Source: Mumia xiangluensis
GTDB taxonomy: Bacteria > Actinomycetota > Actinomycetes > Propionibacteriales > Nocardioidaceae
Direction: 5' to 3'
Assembly (NCBI RefSeq): GCF_010994095.1
Contig: NZ_WJYO01000001.1
Span: 744,001-808,000, forward strand
DNA: 64,000 nt
Shown here: one piece after another, positions 52,053-61,200 of the stretch
Numbering within the stretch: the stretch's first letter is position 1
Layout: the number at the start of each line of letters is the position of its first letter
Made by a program: the position numbers and the translations under genes
Notes under the pieces: model-generated
The model's input: only the letters and a program-made list of their open reading frames with translations
Told to the model about the DNA's origin: nothing
Database searches by the model: none

Positions 52053-52418
52053 TTACACACCCGTAGTGAGGACGCGGTGCCGACCGTGCCATGAAGGCTG
52101 CGATGATTCGCCGCGACTCGGCGCTGCTCCGTCAGCCGCGAGGCTAATCGGCGTGATCTCAATCCCCAGTCGCTTGGCGAGTGTCAGTTCGCGCCGCACC
52201 CAGGGTGACGACGAGAACGCGGGTGTCTGCAGGGCGTAAAGCGTCGTCGAGTTGCGCAGTACGTGTTCCAGGTGTGCTTGGGGCAAAGGATCGTTGTTGT
52301 GGAGGATATCGACATAGACGAACTCGTGCGCTTTCCGAACCTGATCAGCGATCAACTCCAGGGCACCTGCGTGCACAGCGCCGTCTCGCATGGAATAACT
52401 GAGGAACGCGATGGTCAT
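52053..52418 (-). CDS. Short TIR-like domain protein
   Basis: 121 residues from the ATG that overlaps the membrane-protein stop (ATGA). MTIAFLSYSMRDGAVHAG corresponds to the first strand and loop of TIR domains, and SSPWVRRELTLAKRLGIEI to the S-x-W-x3-E helix whose glutamate is catalytic in NAD-cleaving TIRs. The tail after residue 90 (AADGAAPSRGESSQPSWHG) has no TIR resemblance, so the gene may be truncated or shifted. Likely sensor or signal-making partner of the coupled membrane protein. Confidence 0.65.
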   Translation of the reverse strand: MTIAFLSYSMRDGAVHAGALELIADQVRKAHEFVYVDILHNNDPLPQAHLEHVLRNSTTLYALQTPAFSSSPWVRRELTLAKRLGIEITPISLAADGAAPSRGESSQPSWHGRHRVLTTGV

Positions 52419-52957
52419 CGGATTAGGCCACGCCCGTAGGCAACCCATGCGCTCATCAGCACCCCAGCAACCAGGAAGTAGTACAGCATCGATGCGTTGA
52501 AGAACGCATGACGGATTCGACGCCAACGTGCTGGCGGAAGGTTGATCGGTATCCCGACACCGTCGGCAACATAGCCATGGAGATCGGCGATGCGACGGGC
52601 ACGTGTCTGCTGAAGCTCCTTCATCCTGCCTCGCAACTTTGCCTGGATGTAGTAACTCTGTGCGTCGGCAGTCCAGAACACGAGAACGACCACCAGCCCA
52701 CCGACGAATAGCGCTTGATCGAGTTCGCGATCGCTGAGAGTCGCGATTAGCGTTCCTGCGGCGACCAGGACAGTTGCGCAGAGCTTCTTCAACTCAAAGC
52801 AGTTGCCCGACACCTGCAGGGTGGCAGCATGCAACTGATCAATCTGCTCCTTGTCCAGCGCGTCGGCCGTGAGGCCAGTCAGGTCCTTCACGGACACGTC
52901 GTCTGTGTCGGTGGAACTATCAGAGGTCGTGATCCTTGGCCGACCTCGTCGTCTCAC
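52415..52957 (-). CDS. Three-helix membrane protein, possible pore-forming effector
   Basis: 180 residues from a GTG. A polar N-terminal 50 residues lead to two close hydrophobic helices (LCATVLVAAGTLIATL, ALFVGGLVVVLVFWTADAQ) followed by SYYIQAKLRGRMKEL and a third helix near the C-terminus (YYFLVAGVLMSAWVAYG). The FW..DA..YY....R layout resembles S-4TM/SLATT-like proteins, predicted cell-suicide effectors in nucleotide-signal immunity. ATGA coupling with the TIR-like gene supports a two-gene defence unit. No homologue was confirmed. Confidence 0.6.
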   Translation of the reverse strand: MRRRGRPRITTSDSSTDTDDVSVKDLTGLTADALDKEQIDQLHAATLQVSGNCFELKKLCATVLVAAGTLIATLSDRELDQALFVGGLVVVLVFWTADAQSYYIQAKLRGRMKELQQTRARRIADLHGYVADGVGIPINLPPARWRRIRHAFFNASMLYYFLVAGVLMSAWVAYGRGLIR

Positions 52958-53273
52958 GATCCAACCTTAGTCGCGCACCCCGCCCCTGTCGCAGCAATGA
53001 GCTCTACCGCAAGCTCTCGGTGAAAGCGGCTCTTCATATTCGACGTTGGTGGTTCGCCAGGCACGTTGGGACGACGTTGCGTCACTCCGCCGCGTTCGAC
53101 GTCCCTTTGAGGGCCGCTCGCTCCGAGGCGCGACGCTCCGAACCAGTTGAGTTCCTGATAGTGGTGTAGCGCGGTCGCTGAGTTCGTCACCGTGTCGGTG
53201 ATGGACGTAGACGCGGCCACCGCGTGATCCTTCGAGTGAACCTCTCACAGAACCCTCGAATGGAGTCATCACG
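52958..53273. other. Gap before the IS256-like remnant
   Basis: About 316 bp with no confident gene. The part near 53180-53270 (GTCACCGTGTCGGTGATGG, a 6-8 bp dyad) may include the left end of the insertion sequence; no clean terminal inverted repeat could be delimited by eye. Confidence 0.35.
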
Positions 53274-53301
53274 ATGGCCGCTCCCCACATTGTCGAACCT
53301 G

Positions 53302-54167
53302 CCCGGCCTGCTCGGCGAAGCCCTGTCCGAGGCCAGCCCGGATCTGATGCGCTCGTTGCTGCAGACGATCATCAACGCGTTGCTGTCGGCCGATGCCGAC
53401 GCGGTGGTTGGGGCCGCCCGTCGCCGGAGCGGATGGCGCAGCGAAATGGCTACCGCCGCCGCGACCTCGATAGCCGGGTCGGAACAATCGATATCGCGAT
53501 CGATCCACAAGCTCCGCAAGGGCGCCTACTTCGCCGAGTGGCTCTTCGAGCGCCGCAAGCGTGCCGAGACCGCGCTGATTGCCGTGGTCGCTGACTGCTA
53601 CCTCGTCGGCGTCAGCACCCGACGGATGGACAAGCTGGTCAAGACCCTGGGCATCGACTCGCTGTCGAAGTCCCAGGTCTCGCGGATGGCCGCCGACCTC
53701 GACTCGGTCGACGAGGACTTCCGTCACCGTCCGCTCGACGAGGCCGGACCGTTCACGTTCGTCACCGCCGACGCGCTCGATGAAGGTCCGCGAGGGCGGC
53801 CGGGTGATCAACGCCGTCGTGCTGCTCACTCCAGGTCAACAACGACGGCCACCGTGAGGTCCTCGGCATGCGTGTGGCGACCGCTGAGACCGGTGCGGCG
53901 CGGAACGAGATCTTCGCCGACCTCGTCGCCCGAGGCCTGTCCGGGATCCGGCTGGTCACCTCCGACGCCCACCGTGGCCTGGTCGAGGCGATCGCGGCGA
54001 ACCTTCCCGGCGCCAGCTGGCAGCGCTGCCTGCCGGTGGGTCGGCCGTGAGCACCACTACGCGTTCGCCACGCGGGATCCCGACACACGGCGATCGTGCA
54101 AGCAGCAGCATGGCGTCCCGTCGACGCGATGGCCGTCTTGCGCGGCTATCGGGTGACGGAGGAGTCG
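53302..54167 (+). pseudogene. IS256-family (mutator-type) transposase remnant
   Basis: Fragments in several frames. LLGEALSEASPDLMRSLLQTIINALLSADADAVVGA, then in another frame PSPERMAQRNGYRRRDLDSRVGTIDIAI, then GAYFAEWLFERRKRAETALIAVVADCYLVGVSTRRMDKLVKTLG in the first frame, and later LGMRVATAETGAARNEIFADLVARGLSGIRLVTSDAHRGLVEAIAANLPGA. The order matches an IS256-type transposase, but at least three frame changes and a missing C-terminus make it inactive. Marks past insertion in the island. Confidence 0.85.
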
Positions 54168-54263
54168 TCACCTAGGCCCCGGCCGATCACATAGTGGAAC
54201 GCGAAACCGCGGTTTGGTCCCGAAACGGCGGCGCCACGGGCAGGGATCCGATAACTTTCGGGG

Positions 54264-54815
54264 GTGACCTCGGGGGCGTTTGCAGCTGACTTGCCAGCCG
54301 CCGTGGTTGTCGACATGGACGGGACTTTGTGCGATGTGCGCGCAGTCAGCCACTTCGTGAAGAAGCCACCGAACGGTGGTTCGTTCCGTCGAGACTTCGC
54401 GGCATTTCATTCCGGATCGCTGGAGTGCCCACCGTTTCCGGAAGTAGTGCAGCTGCTTCAGAAGTTCCGCGACGACGGACACCTCGTTCTGGTCGTCTCC
54501 GCTCGCGAAGCACGTTGGGCGTTCCTGACCGCCCTGTGGCTGGATGAGCACGCCATCGCCTACGACGAGATGTTCCTGAGAGCAAACGGCGACTACCGTC
54601 CGGACGCGGTCATCAAACGGGAAATCGCCGAGCGGATCACTCGCCGCTTCCGGCCACGGTTAGCGATCGACGACCGCGACGAGATCATCCAAGTGTGGCG
54701 TTCCTGCAACATACCCACCGCGAAGGTTCTGGAGAACGGCGCGGTCATCGGACCTGGTGAGGATCAAGAAGTCTTGCTGCCTAACAAGCCGGGCGAAGGC
54801 CCAGGAGGCGTCTGA
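54264..54815 (+). CDS. HAD-superfamily protein of the polynucleotide kinase 3'-phosphatase type
   Basis: 183 residues from a GTG. HAD motif I AVVVDMDGTLCDVRAV, motif II VLVVSAREARW, the helix YDEMFLRANGDYRPDAVIKREI and motif IV RLAIDDRDEIIQVWRS match the phosphatase half of T4-type polynucleotide kinase, which removes 3'-phosphates (or 2',3'-cyclic phosphates) from nucleic-acid ends. No kinase domain. One base separates its stop from the next gene, so it is co-translated with the large ATPase. A plain nucleotide phosphatase is possible. Confidence 0.78.
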   Translation: MTSGAFAADLPAAVVVDMDGTLCDVRAVSHFVKKPPNGGSFRRDFAAFHSGSLECPPFPEVVQLLQKFRDDGHLVLVVSAREARWAFLTALWLDEHAIAYDEMFLRANGDYRPDAVIKREIAERITRRFRPRLAIDDRDEIIQVWRSCNIPTAKVLENGAVIGPGEDQEVLLPNKPGEGPGGV

Positions 54816-54816
54816 C

Positions 54817-57153
54817 ATGACTCAGGTAGATCTTCCCTCAACCTACGAGGCCATCTCCCGAATCGGTGAGGCTCTGCACCGCTCTCGCAATCCCCGATCT
54901 CTGGGGCCTCGGTTCGACCGCCTGACCGACGAGCAACTCGACAGCCGTCGTTTCGACTACATCAAGCATCAGAACTACGAACCAGCGGCGAAGGCCTCCC
55001 TGGAATTGCTGCGTCGTGCGATCCAGATTGCCTTGAAACAGTCGACGCCCAAGAACCACCAACGAGTCATCGTCGCACTGGCCTGGCTGATCAGGGGGGC
55101 TTCGGTACCGAAAAGGTCGGCCACCGGTCGACAGATGGTTCACGAGGTGAACGGCGGAGTCGAAGGATTCCCAAGGTCGCTGCGCCAGTGGGTAAGCAAT
55201 GGTGGGCACATCAACGCTCGTCACCTGACCGAGCTCACGGGATGTACGCCGCAGGAGTGGCGAACCTTCGTTGATCAAGTGACTGCCACAACGAAATTCG
55301 TTGTTGCGCCCGCGGCTGATCGCATACGGATCGAGGACCGTACGCCGCTGGACCTGGACGTGGCCACGCGGCTGGCCCGCATAGCGTCTTCGGCAACAAG
55401 CAGTGCGCCGGTCGATCGGTTGCCGGAGTACGACCGGTCCGATGCCAAGCTCCGGGTAACAGAGGTGTCCGTCGTCGGCTTCAGAGGATCGCCAGCGCGG
55501 GTGGCTTTGGACCTGACAAAGAACGGCAAGCCCGTCGACATCCTCCTTTGGGGAGATAACGGGGTCGGCAAGTCAACCCTTGTTGATGGCCTTGAGTTCG
55601 CCCTCCAGGGGCGTGTGGATCGGTCGTCAGACTTCACAAGTGGGTTGCGACCGAAAGTGCGCAATCTGTTGTCGCCAAAGGCGGCAGCCAATGTCACGCT
55701 GAGTGACGGCAGCCGAGTCGAGCGCTCACTCGTGACGAACGGCAACGGTCGAGACACCCCTTCACATCTTGATGTCCGAGCCGGCTTCAGAATCGCCCCC
55801 ATCGTGATCCGACGGGCCGACATCCTCCGCTTCCTTGATGCCGATGCTCTCTCTCGCGGCGCCGTCTTCTTTGACTACTTCCCAGAGGCGTCGGGCGCGC
55901 TCGGGGTCCGTCCGGACGAGGAATTGAAGCTCCTGGAGGAGGAACGTTCCTTGCTCCGAGTCGTGCGTGCGGACCTAGCCGAACAACTTCAGACGCTCTA
56001 TCCCGACCAGCGTAGGGACTTGGGCATTGCAACCGAGCTCGACGCGTTTGTGCACGATCTCCTCCTGGAGGTCAGTGACGCGCCCGGCGAGGCGGCCGTC
56101 GATGCCCTCCCGGAAACTGTCAGGGAACTCGTTCATGAACTGAGAGAGGCGCAGAACCGCTTGCGCTCCATCAAGAAGAGGCTCGAACGAGGCGTCGAGT
56201 TGCTCAATCCTCGTGCGTACAAATCTCAGTTCGACCGGGTGGTTCCCGCGTTGCAGTCGGTGGGCGGCGAGCTCACGGACAGCTTCATAACCATCACCCG
56301 GGCCAAGCACGTGGTTGCTTTGGACGTGCTGGTAGCCAAGTCCGGCCCAATGAGCCTTGACGTCGTCGTCCGGTTCGACAATGGCACCGCAGCCCTTCCC
56401 CAGCAGGCGTTCAGTGAGGGATACAAGGACTTGGTGGCACTGCTTTTCTTCCTTGCCGTAACCAAAAAGGCGGGAGATCTGGGGCAGGCGAAGGTACTCG
56501 TTCTGGACGACGCTCTGCAGAGCGTCGACGCGAGCGTGCGCGTGGGCGTCATGGACTACGTGCTGCAAAACTTCAAGGACTGGCAGCTCGTCATCACCGG
56601 TCATGACAGAGGATGGCTAGCTCAAGTCCGAGGGCTGTTCAGTCGACGAGGACGGTCCGTGGTGGAGCGCACAATCGCGCGTTGGACGTTCTCTGAAGGA
56701 ATCCATGTCACGGGTGCCACACGGCTACGCATAGAAACGCTGAGGGCGGGCCTAGAACAGCACGATGAACGCATGACATCGGCCGCAGTCGGCATCCTGC
56801 TAGAGGAGATCTGCCACGAGCTGAGCTGGCGCGTGGAAACAAGTGTTAAGCGGAGAGAAGGCGATCGCTACACGATTGGTGACATGTGGCCTGGACTGTG
56901 CAAATTGCTTCGGACTGTGGGCCTTGCCGAAACGGTGGACAGCGTAAACCAGCGTCTGGACCTCCGGAACCTGCTCGGCGGCCACTTCAATGACTTCGCG
57001 GAGAGCATCCCTTGGAGTGACGTCGAGGTGCTGGCGGAGGATGTGCTCCATCTCTATGAGGCGGTCCACTGCGACCAGTGTGGCGCGTGGATTCGGAAGG
57101 TCACTGACAAGACCTACTTGTGTACATGTGGCGCCCTCTCCCTGACGAAGTAG
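54817..57153 (+). CDS. SMC/RecF-like AAA ATPase with C-terminal zinc ribbon
   Basis: 778 residues from ATG 54817 with AGGAGG 8-9 nt upstream. A ~220-residue helical N-terminus precedes the ATPase head: VVGFRGSPARVALDL, Walker A GDNGVGKST at 246-254, a coiled-coil region, signature FSEGYKDLVALLFFLAV, Walker B KVLVLDDALQSVD and H-loop ITGHD. After another helical part the last 30 residues hold CDQCGAW (C752, C755) and CTCG (C769, C771), a zinc ribbon. Partner of the 3'-phosphatase-like protein; together they could sense or repair broken nucleic-acid ends. Confidence 0.8.
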   Translation: MTQVDLPSTYEAISRIGEALHRSRNPRSLGPRFDRLTDEQLDSRRFDYIKHQNYEPAAKASLELLRRAIQIALKQSTPKNHQRVIVALAWLIRGASVPKRSATGRQMVHEVNGGVEGFPRSLRQWVSNGGHINARHLTELTGCTPQEWRTFVDQVTATTKFVVAPAADRIRIEDRTPLDLDVATRLARIASSATSSAPVDRLPEYDRSDAKLRVTEVSVVGFRGSPARVALDLTKNGKPVDILLWGDNGVGKSTLVDGLEFALQGRVDRSSDFTSGLRPKVRNLLSPKAAANVTLSDGSRVERSLVTNGNGRDTPSHLDVRAGFRIAPIVIRRADILRFLDADALSRGAVFFDYFPEASGALGVRPDEELKLLEEERSLLRVVRADLAEQLQTLYPDQRRDLGIATELDAFVHDLLLEVSDAPGEAAVDALPETVRELVHELREAQNRLRSIKKRLERGVELLNPRAYKSQFDRVVPALQSVGGELTDSFITITRAKHVVALDVLVAKSGPMSLDVVVRFDNGTAALPQQAFSEGYKDLVALLFFLAVTKKAGDLGQAKVLVLDDALQSVDASVRVGVMDYVLQNFKDWQLVITGHDRGWLAQVRGLFSRRGRSVVERTIARWTFSEGIHVTGATRLRIETLRAGLEQHDERMTSAAVGILLEEICHELSWRVETSVKRREGDRYTIGDMWPGLCKLLRTVGLAETVDSVNQRLDLRNLLGGHFNDFAESIPWSDVEVLAEDVLHLYEAVHCDQCGAWIRKVTDKTYLCTCGALSLTK

Positions 57154-57267
57154 AGCAACATCGGACACTGACTTGCGCAGGTTGATGTCGCGCTTGGTGG
57201 TGTGTTTGTGCTGGTCAGCGGGGTGCGGGGCGGCGGAGTGGCACACTAAGGCGGCTAGGTTTCGGGC
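57154..57267. other. Gap after the ATPase gene
   Basis: No gene seen. TTGTGTACATGTGGCGCC belongs to the gene end; the following sequence contains GGTGGTGTGTTTGTGCTGG and no clear terminator hairpin. Confidence 0.3.
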
Positions 57268-57500
57268 GTGGTGTTCCTGCGGAAGGTCAAGACGGCCTCG
57301 GGTGCGATCGCTGTCCAGATCGCCCGCAAGGAACCGCCGTGTGGTCGTGATCGAGCATCTCGGCTCAGCCCACACCGAGGCCGAGTTGGCTACGCTCGTG
57401 CAGACGGGTCGCCGCAACATCGAGGAAGGGCAAGGGGTCCTCGACCTCGGCCTGGACGCCACGCGGGATCCCAACTCAGGCTCGAGGTCGAAGACGGTGG
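57268..57500 (+). pseudogene. IS1634/IS4-type transposase N-terminal remnant
   Basis: MVFLRKVKTASGAIAVQIARKE in one frame continues as RRVVVIEHLGSAHTEAELATLVQTGRRNIEEGQGVLDLGLD in another, the opening of IS1634-like transposases of actinobacteria. A frameshift after about 24 codons and loss of everything beyond ~75 residues show decay. It bounds the right side of the island together with the IS256 remnant on its left part. Confidence 0.75.
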
Positions 57501-57743
57501 ATCGATCCGCGAAACGGCCGCGTCGATCCGCCGCGAATGACTCGGCTGATGCATCGTCGAGGGCAACCGAGGCTGGTCTTGGCAGGCCGGTCCTCCCCCA
57601 CTGAATCGCGCCCCTCAACACTCGGGGTAACCCGGAGGCAACCTAGTCAGCGGCAACTGCATCGATGCCTTCCAGAACGGCACGGCCCGCGCGGGGACTC
57701 GTACGGAATCGTCATCGACAAGTCCCCGACAACGTCATCGGCA
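57501..57743. other. Non-coding gap right of the IS remnant
   Basis: About 240 bp with no recognisable gene, repeat or terminator. Confidence 0.35.
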
Positions 57744-58148
57744 CTAGGGAGCGATGATCCGACGACGCAGTTCGTTGTAGATGAAGGAGTGTTCAGGGAA
57801 GTCAGCGGGGCCACGCCACGGATACGGCCATTCGCCGCGCAACCACTTCAGCACCCCGGCAGGCTCGGGGTGGCAGCCCGTGACGTGCGCTGCATCGACG
57901 ACCTCGGAGATTTCCCTCTCGCCGAGTCGGCACCAACCGATGCTGTCCTGCCCAATTGCGTACAAGAGCCAGACTGGCGAATCGTCCAACGTTTCGCACG
58001 CGCACAACCAGATCGCGTATGTCGCAACCAGCCGCTCGTCTCGCAGCGCTTGCGCGCCAACTGATGGTGCGGCGGCCGCATCGAGGATCCGCTCGACGAG
58101 CGCGACGCTGGGGTCCTCAGGCTGTGGGCGATCCCGGCGGGAGAGCAT
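57744..58148 (-). CDS. Protein of unknown function
   Basis: 134 residues from ATG 58148. Segments AALRDERLVATYAIWLCACETLDDSPVWLLYAIGQDSIG and PEPAGVLKWLRGEWPYPWRGPADFPEHSFIYNELRRR look protein-like, with many tryptophans, but no domain was recognised. Divergent from recC with a 72-bp gap, and convergent with the IS remnant. Frame support is moderate: the composition differs from shadow frames, and the start has no clear ribosome binding site. Confidence 0.5.
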   Translation of the reverse strand: MLSRRDRPQPEDPSVALVERILDAAAAPSVGAQALRDERLVATYAIWLCACETLDDSPVWLLYAIGQDSIGWCRLGEREISEVVDAAHVTGCHPEPAGVLKWLRGEWPYPWRGPADFPEHSFIYNELRRRIIAP

Positions 58149-58220
58149 CGCGCCATGCTACGGCGACATTCCGTCGCCGAGTGGGGGTTGTTTGCGTTGC
58201 GGGTTGGTTAGGGTCACGGC

Positions 58221-61200
58221 GTGGGGATCAACGTGCACCGGGGCGATCGGCCGGAGGTGCTGGTGCGCGAGTTCGCCTCGATGCTGCGCGATGACCCCGC
58301 CGACGTCTTCACGCCCGAAGTAGTGGTCGTCCCGGCACGCGGCGTGGAGCGTTGGCTGGCGCAGCAGCTCTCCCACGCGCTCGGGACAACGGCAGGCGAT
58401 GACGGCGTCTGTGCGGGCCTGCAGATCATGGCTCCGCAGTCGCTCATCAGCATGCTGCTCGGCCGTGACCGCGATGACCCGTGGCAGGCTGACCGCCTGG
58501 TGTGGCCGACCCTCGAGGCAATCGACGAGCTCAGCGGCTCCCCTCGCTTCGACGCACTCACCCACCACCTCGGCGCGGGCCCAGAGATCGTCGGCAACCC
58601 GCGGGCCGAGTGGGAACGCAAGGCTCGTCAGTCGCGCCGGTACGCCGTGGCGCGAAGGATCGCCGGATTGTTCGCCTCGTACGCGCGAGAGCGCCCTCAC
58701 ATGCTCGACGACTGGGAGAACAACACACCCTCCGACGGCGTGGGCGGCGCGCTGCCCGACGACTTCCTCTGGCAGCCGATCCTGTGGCGGCGGACGGTCG
58801 AGCTCGTACGCGAACGACACGACCTGACCGAGTCCGTAACCGAACGTCACCGGCGCGTGGTCGACGAGCTGGCCTCCGGAACGAAAGCCCTCGACCTTCC
58901 GCAACGCCTGTCGTTCTTCGGCTACACCCGCCTCGCCGCCTCCGACCGCGAGCTGGTCGTGGCCCTGGGCAAGGGCCGCGAGCTCCACCTCTGGCTGCCC
59001 CACCCATCTCCGCAGCTGTGGTCCGACCTCGAGGACAACACCACCTCAGGCGCGCGCGTCGATGACCGTACGGCCCGCCACGCCAAGCACCCGCTGCTCG
59101 CCACGCTCGGTCGCGACGTCCGCGAGCTTCAGGCGGTGCTGAGCACCGACGGCGTCACCGTCCACGACCCGCTCGACTCCACGCCGACGAGCAGGACAGA
59201 TCGCCTCGCGCTTCTCCAGGCCGACATCCGCGCCAACCGCGCCCCCGACGAGACGCGGACCACCACGGCCGACGACTTCTCGATCCAGGTGCACGCCTGC
59301 CACGGCCCGGCCCGCCAGGTGGAGGTGCTCCGCGAAGTCCTGACCGCCCTCCTCGCCGAAGGCCAGGGCGCACTGCAGCCGCGGGACATCCTCGTGATGT
59401 GCCCGGACATCGAGACGTTCGCGCCGCTCATCCAGGCCACGTTCGGACTCAGCCTCGTCTCCGCGCCGGGAGCGACCCCCACCTCGTACCATCCCGGCCA
59501 ACAGCTCCGCGTGCAGCTCGCCGACCGCGCACTCGGCGCGACCAACCCGCTGATCGATCTGGCCCATCGCGTCGTCAGCATCGTCGCCGGGCGGATGACC
59601 GTCTCCGAGGTGCTCGACCTCGCGAGCCACGACGCCGTACGGGCGCGGTTCGGGTTCGACGAGGAGGACCTGGAACGGGTCAGCCGGTGGGTCACCGACG
59701 CGGGAGTGCGATGGGGGTACGACGCGGGTCACCGCGGCGAGTACCAGCTGGCCGGCCTCGACGCGAACACGTGGACGCGCGGCATGGACCGCATCTCCCT
59801 CGGAGTCGCGGTCGCCGCCGACACCGACGGTCCGTCAGCCGCGCGCGTACCCGTCGACGACATCGGCAGTCGCGACATCGAGGTCGTCGGCCGCTTCCTG
59901 GAGCTGATGGAGCGACTCAAGCGCGCCGCCGACGCCGTACGCGGCACCCTCTCGGCCGCTGCGTGGATGCGATGGCTGCGCGAAACCATCGAGGTCCTCG
60001 CCGACACTCCTCCCGACGAGCAGTGGCAGTTCGCCCAGCTCGCCCGCGACCTCGACGCGATCGGCGAGACGGCCGGCGACCATACGACCCTCCGTCTCAA
60101 CGACATCCGGGTGCTCCTCGACCAGCGGTGGGGCGCACGGCCCACCCGAGCCAACTTCCGCAGCGGTGCGGTCACGGTGTGCACGATGGTGCCGATGCGG
60201 TCGGTGCCGCACAAGGCCGTGGTGGTGCTCGGCGTCGATGACGGTGTCTATCCGCGCTCGCCGGTGGTCGACGGCGACGACGTCCTGGCCCGCCGTCCCC
60301 AGGTCGGCGAGCGCGACGCACGCAGCGAAGACCGTCAGCTTCTGCTCGACGCCGTGATGGCCGCCAGCGAGCACTTCGTGGCGATCTACTCCGGCTTCGA
60401 CGAGCACAATGGCACCCGCCGCCCACCGGCCGTACCGCTGCAAGAACTGATCGCAGCAGCAGCCCGCACGGCGACAGCGCCGGGAGACGACGGCGCCGCC
60501 GAGCCGAGCTTCGTACGGCACCACCCGCTGCAGGCGTTCGACGAGCGCAACTTCCGACCCGACGGCCCGGTGCCTGGGGGCACGTTCGACACCGCCGCCC
60601 TCGCGGGAGCCGAGGCGCTGCGTGCCTTCCGTGCGGACCCGCCTGCCAAGCAGGCATTCCTCGACAAGCCCCTGTCGCCGCAGCCCGCCTCCGATGTCAC
60701 GCTCGATGAGCTGGTGGCGTTCCTCCAGAATCCGGCGCGCGAGTTCCTGCGGAACCGCCTCGACGTGGTGGTGCCGCGGGATGCGGACGAGACGAACGAC
60801 TCATTGCCGATCGCCCTCGGCGGGCTGGAGCAGTGGGACATCGGCGAGCGGGTGTTGCGCGAGGTGCTCGACGGTACGGCGCTCGAGGACGCCCTCGACC
60901 GGGAAGTCGTACGCGGAAGCTTCCCGCCGGGCGCGCTGGGTCATTCCGTACGCGACGACATCGCGGCCAAGGTGACGGCGATCGCGGCCGACCGTGGCAC
61001 TGACCCGCCGCGGTCGGTGGACATCCGGCTCGACCTGCTGACTGCCGGGGGCGGCGACACCGTACGGCTGACCGGCGTGGTCAGCGCTATCCATGGCGAC
61101 ACGGTGTGGGTACGCACGTACTCCACCATCAGCGCGAAGCACATCGTGGCCGCGTGGGTACGCCTCCTGGCGCTCGCCGCGACCGAACCCGAGCGCGAGC

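Noticed and set aside
57173-57604. Intact arginine-rich coding frame
   Set aside because: It is the second frame of a decayed IS1634-like transposase start, with recognisable transposase segments split between frames.
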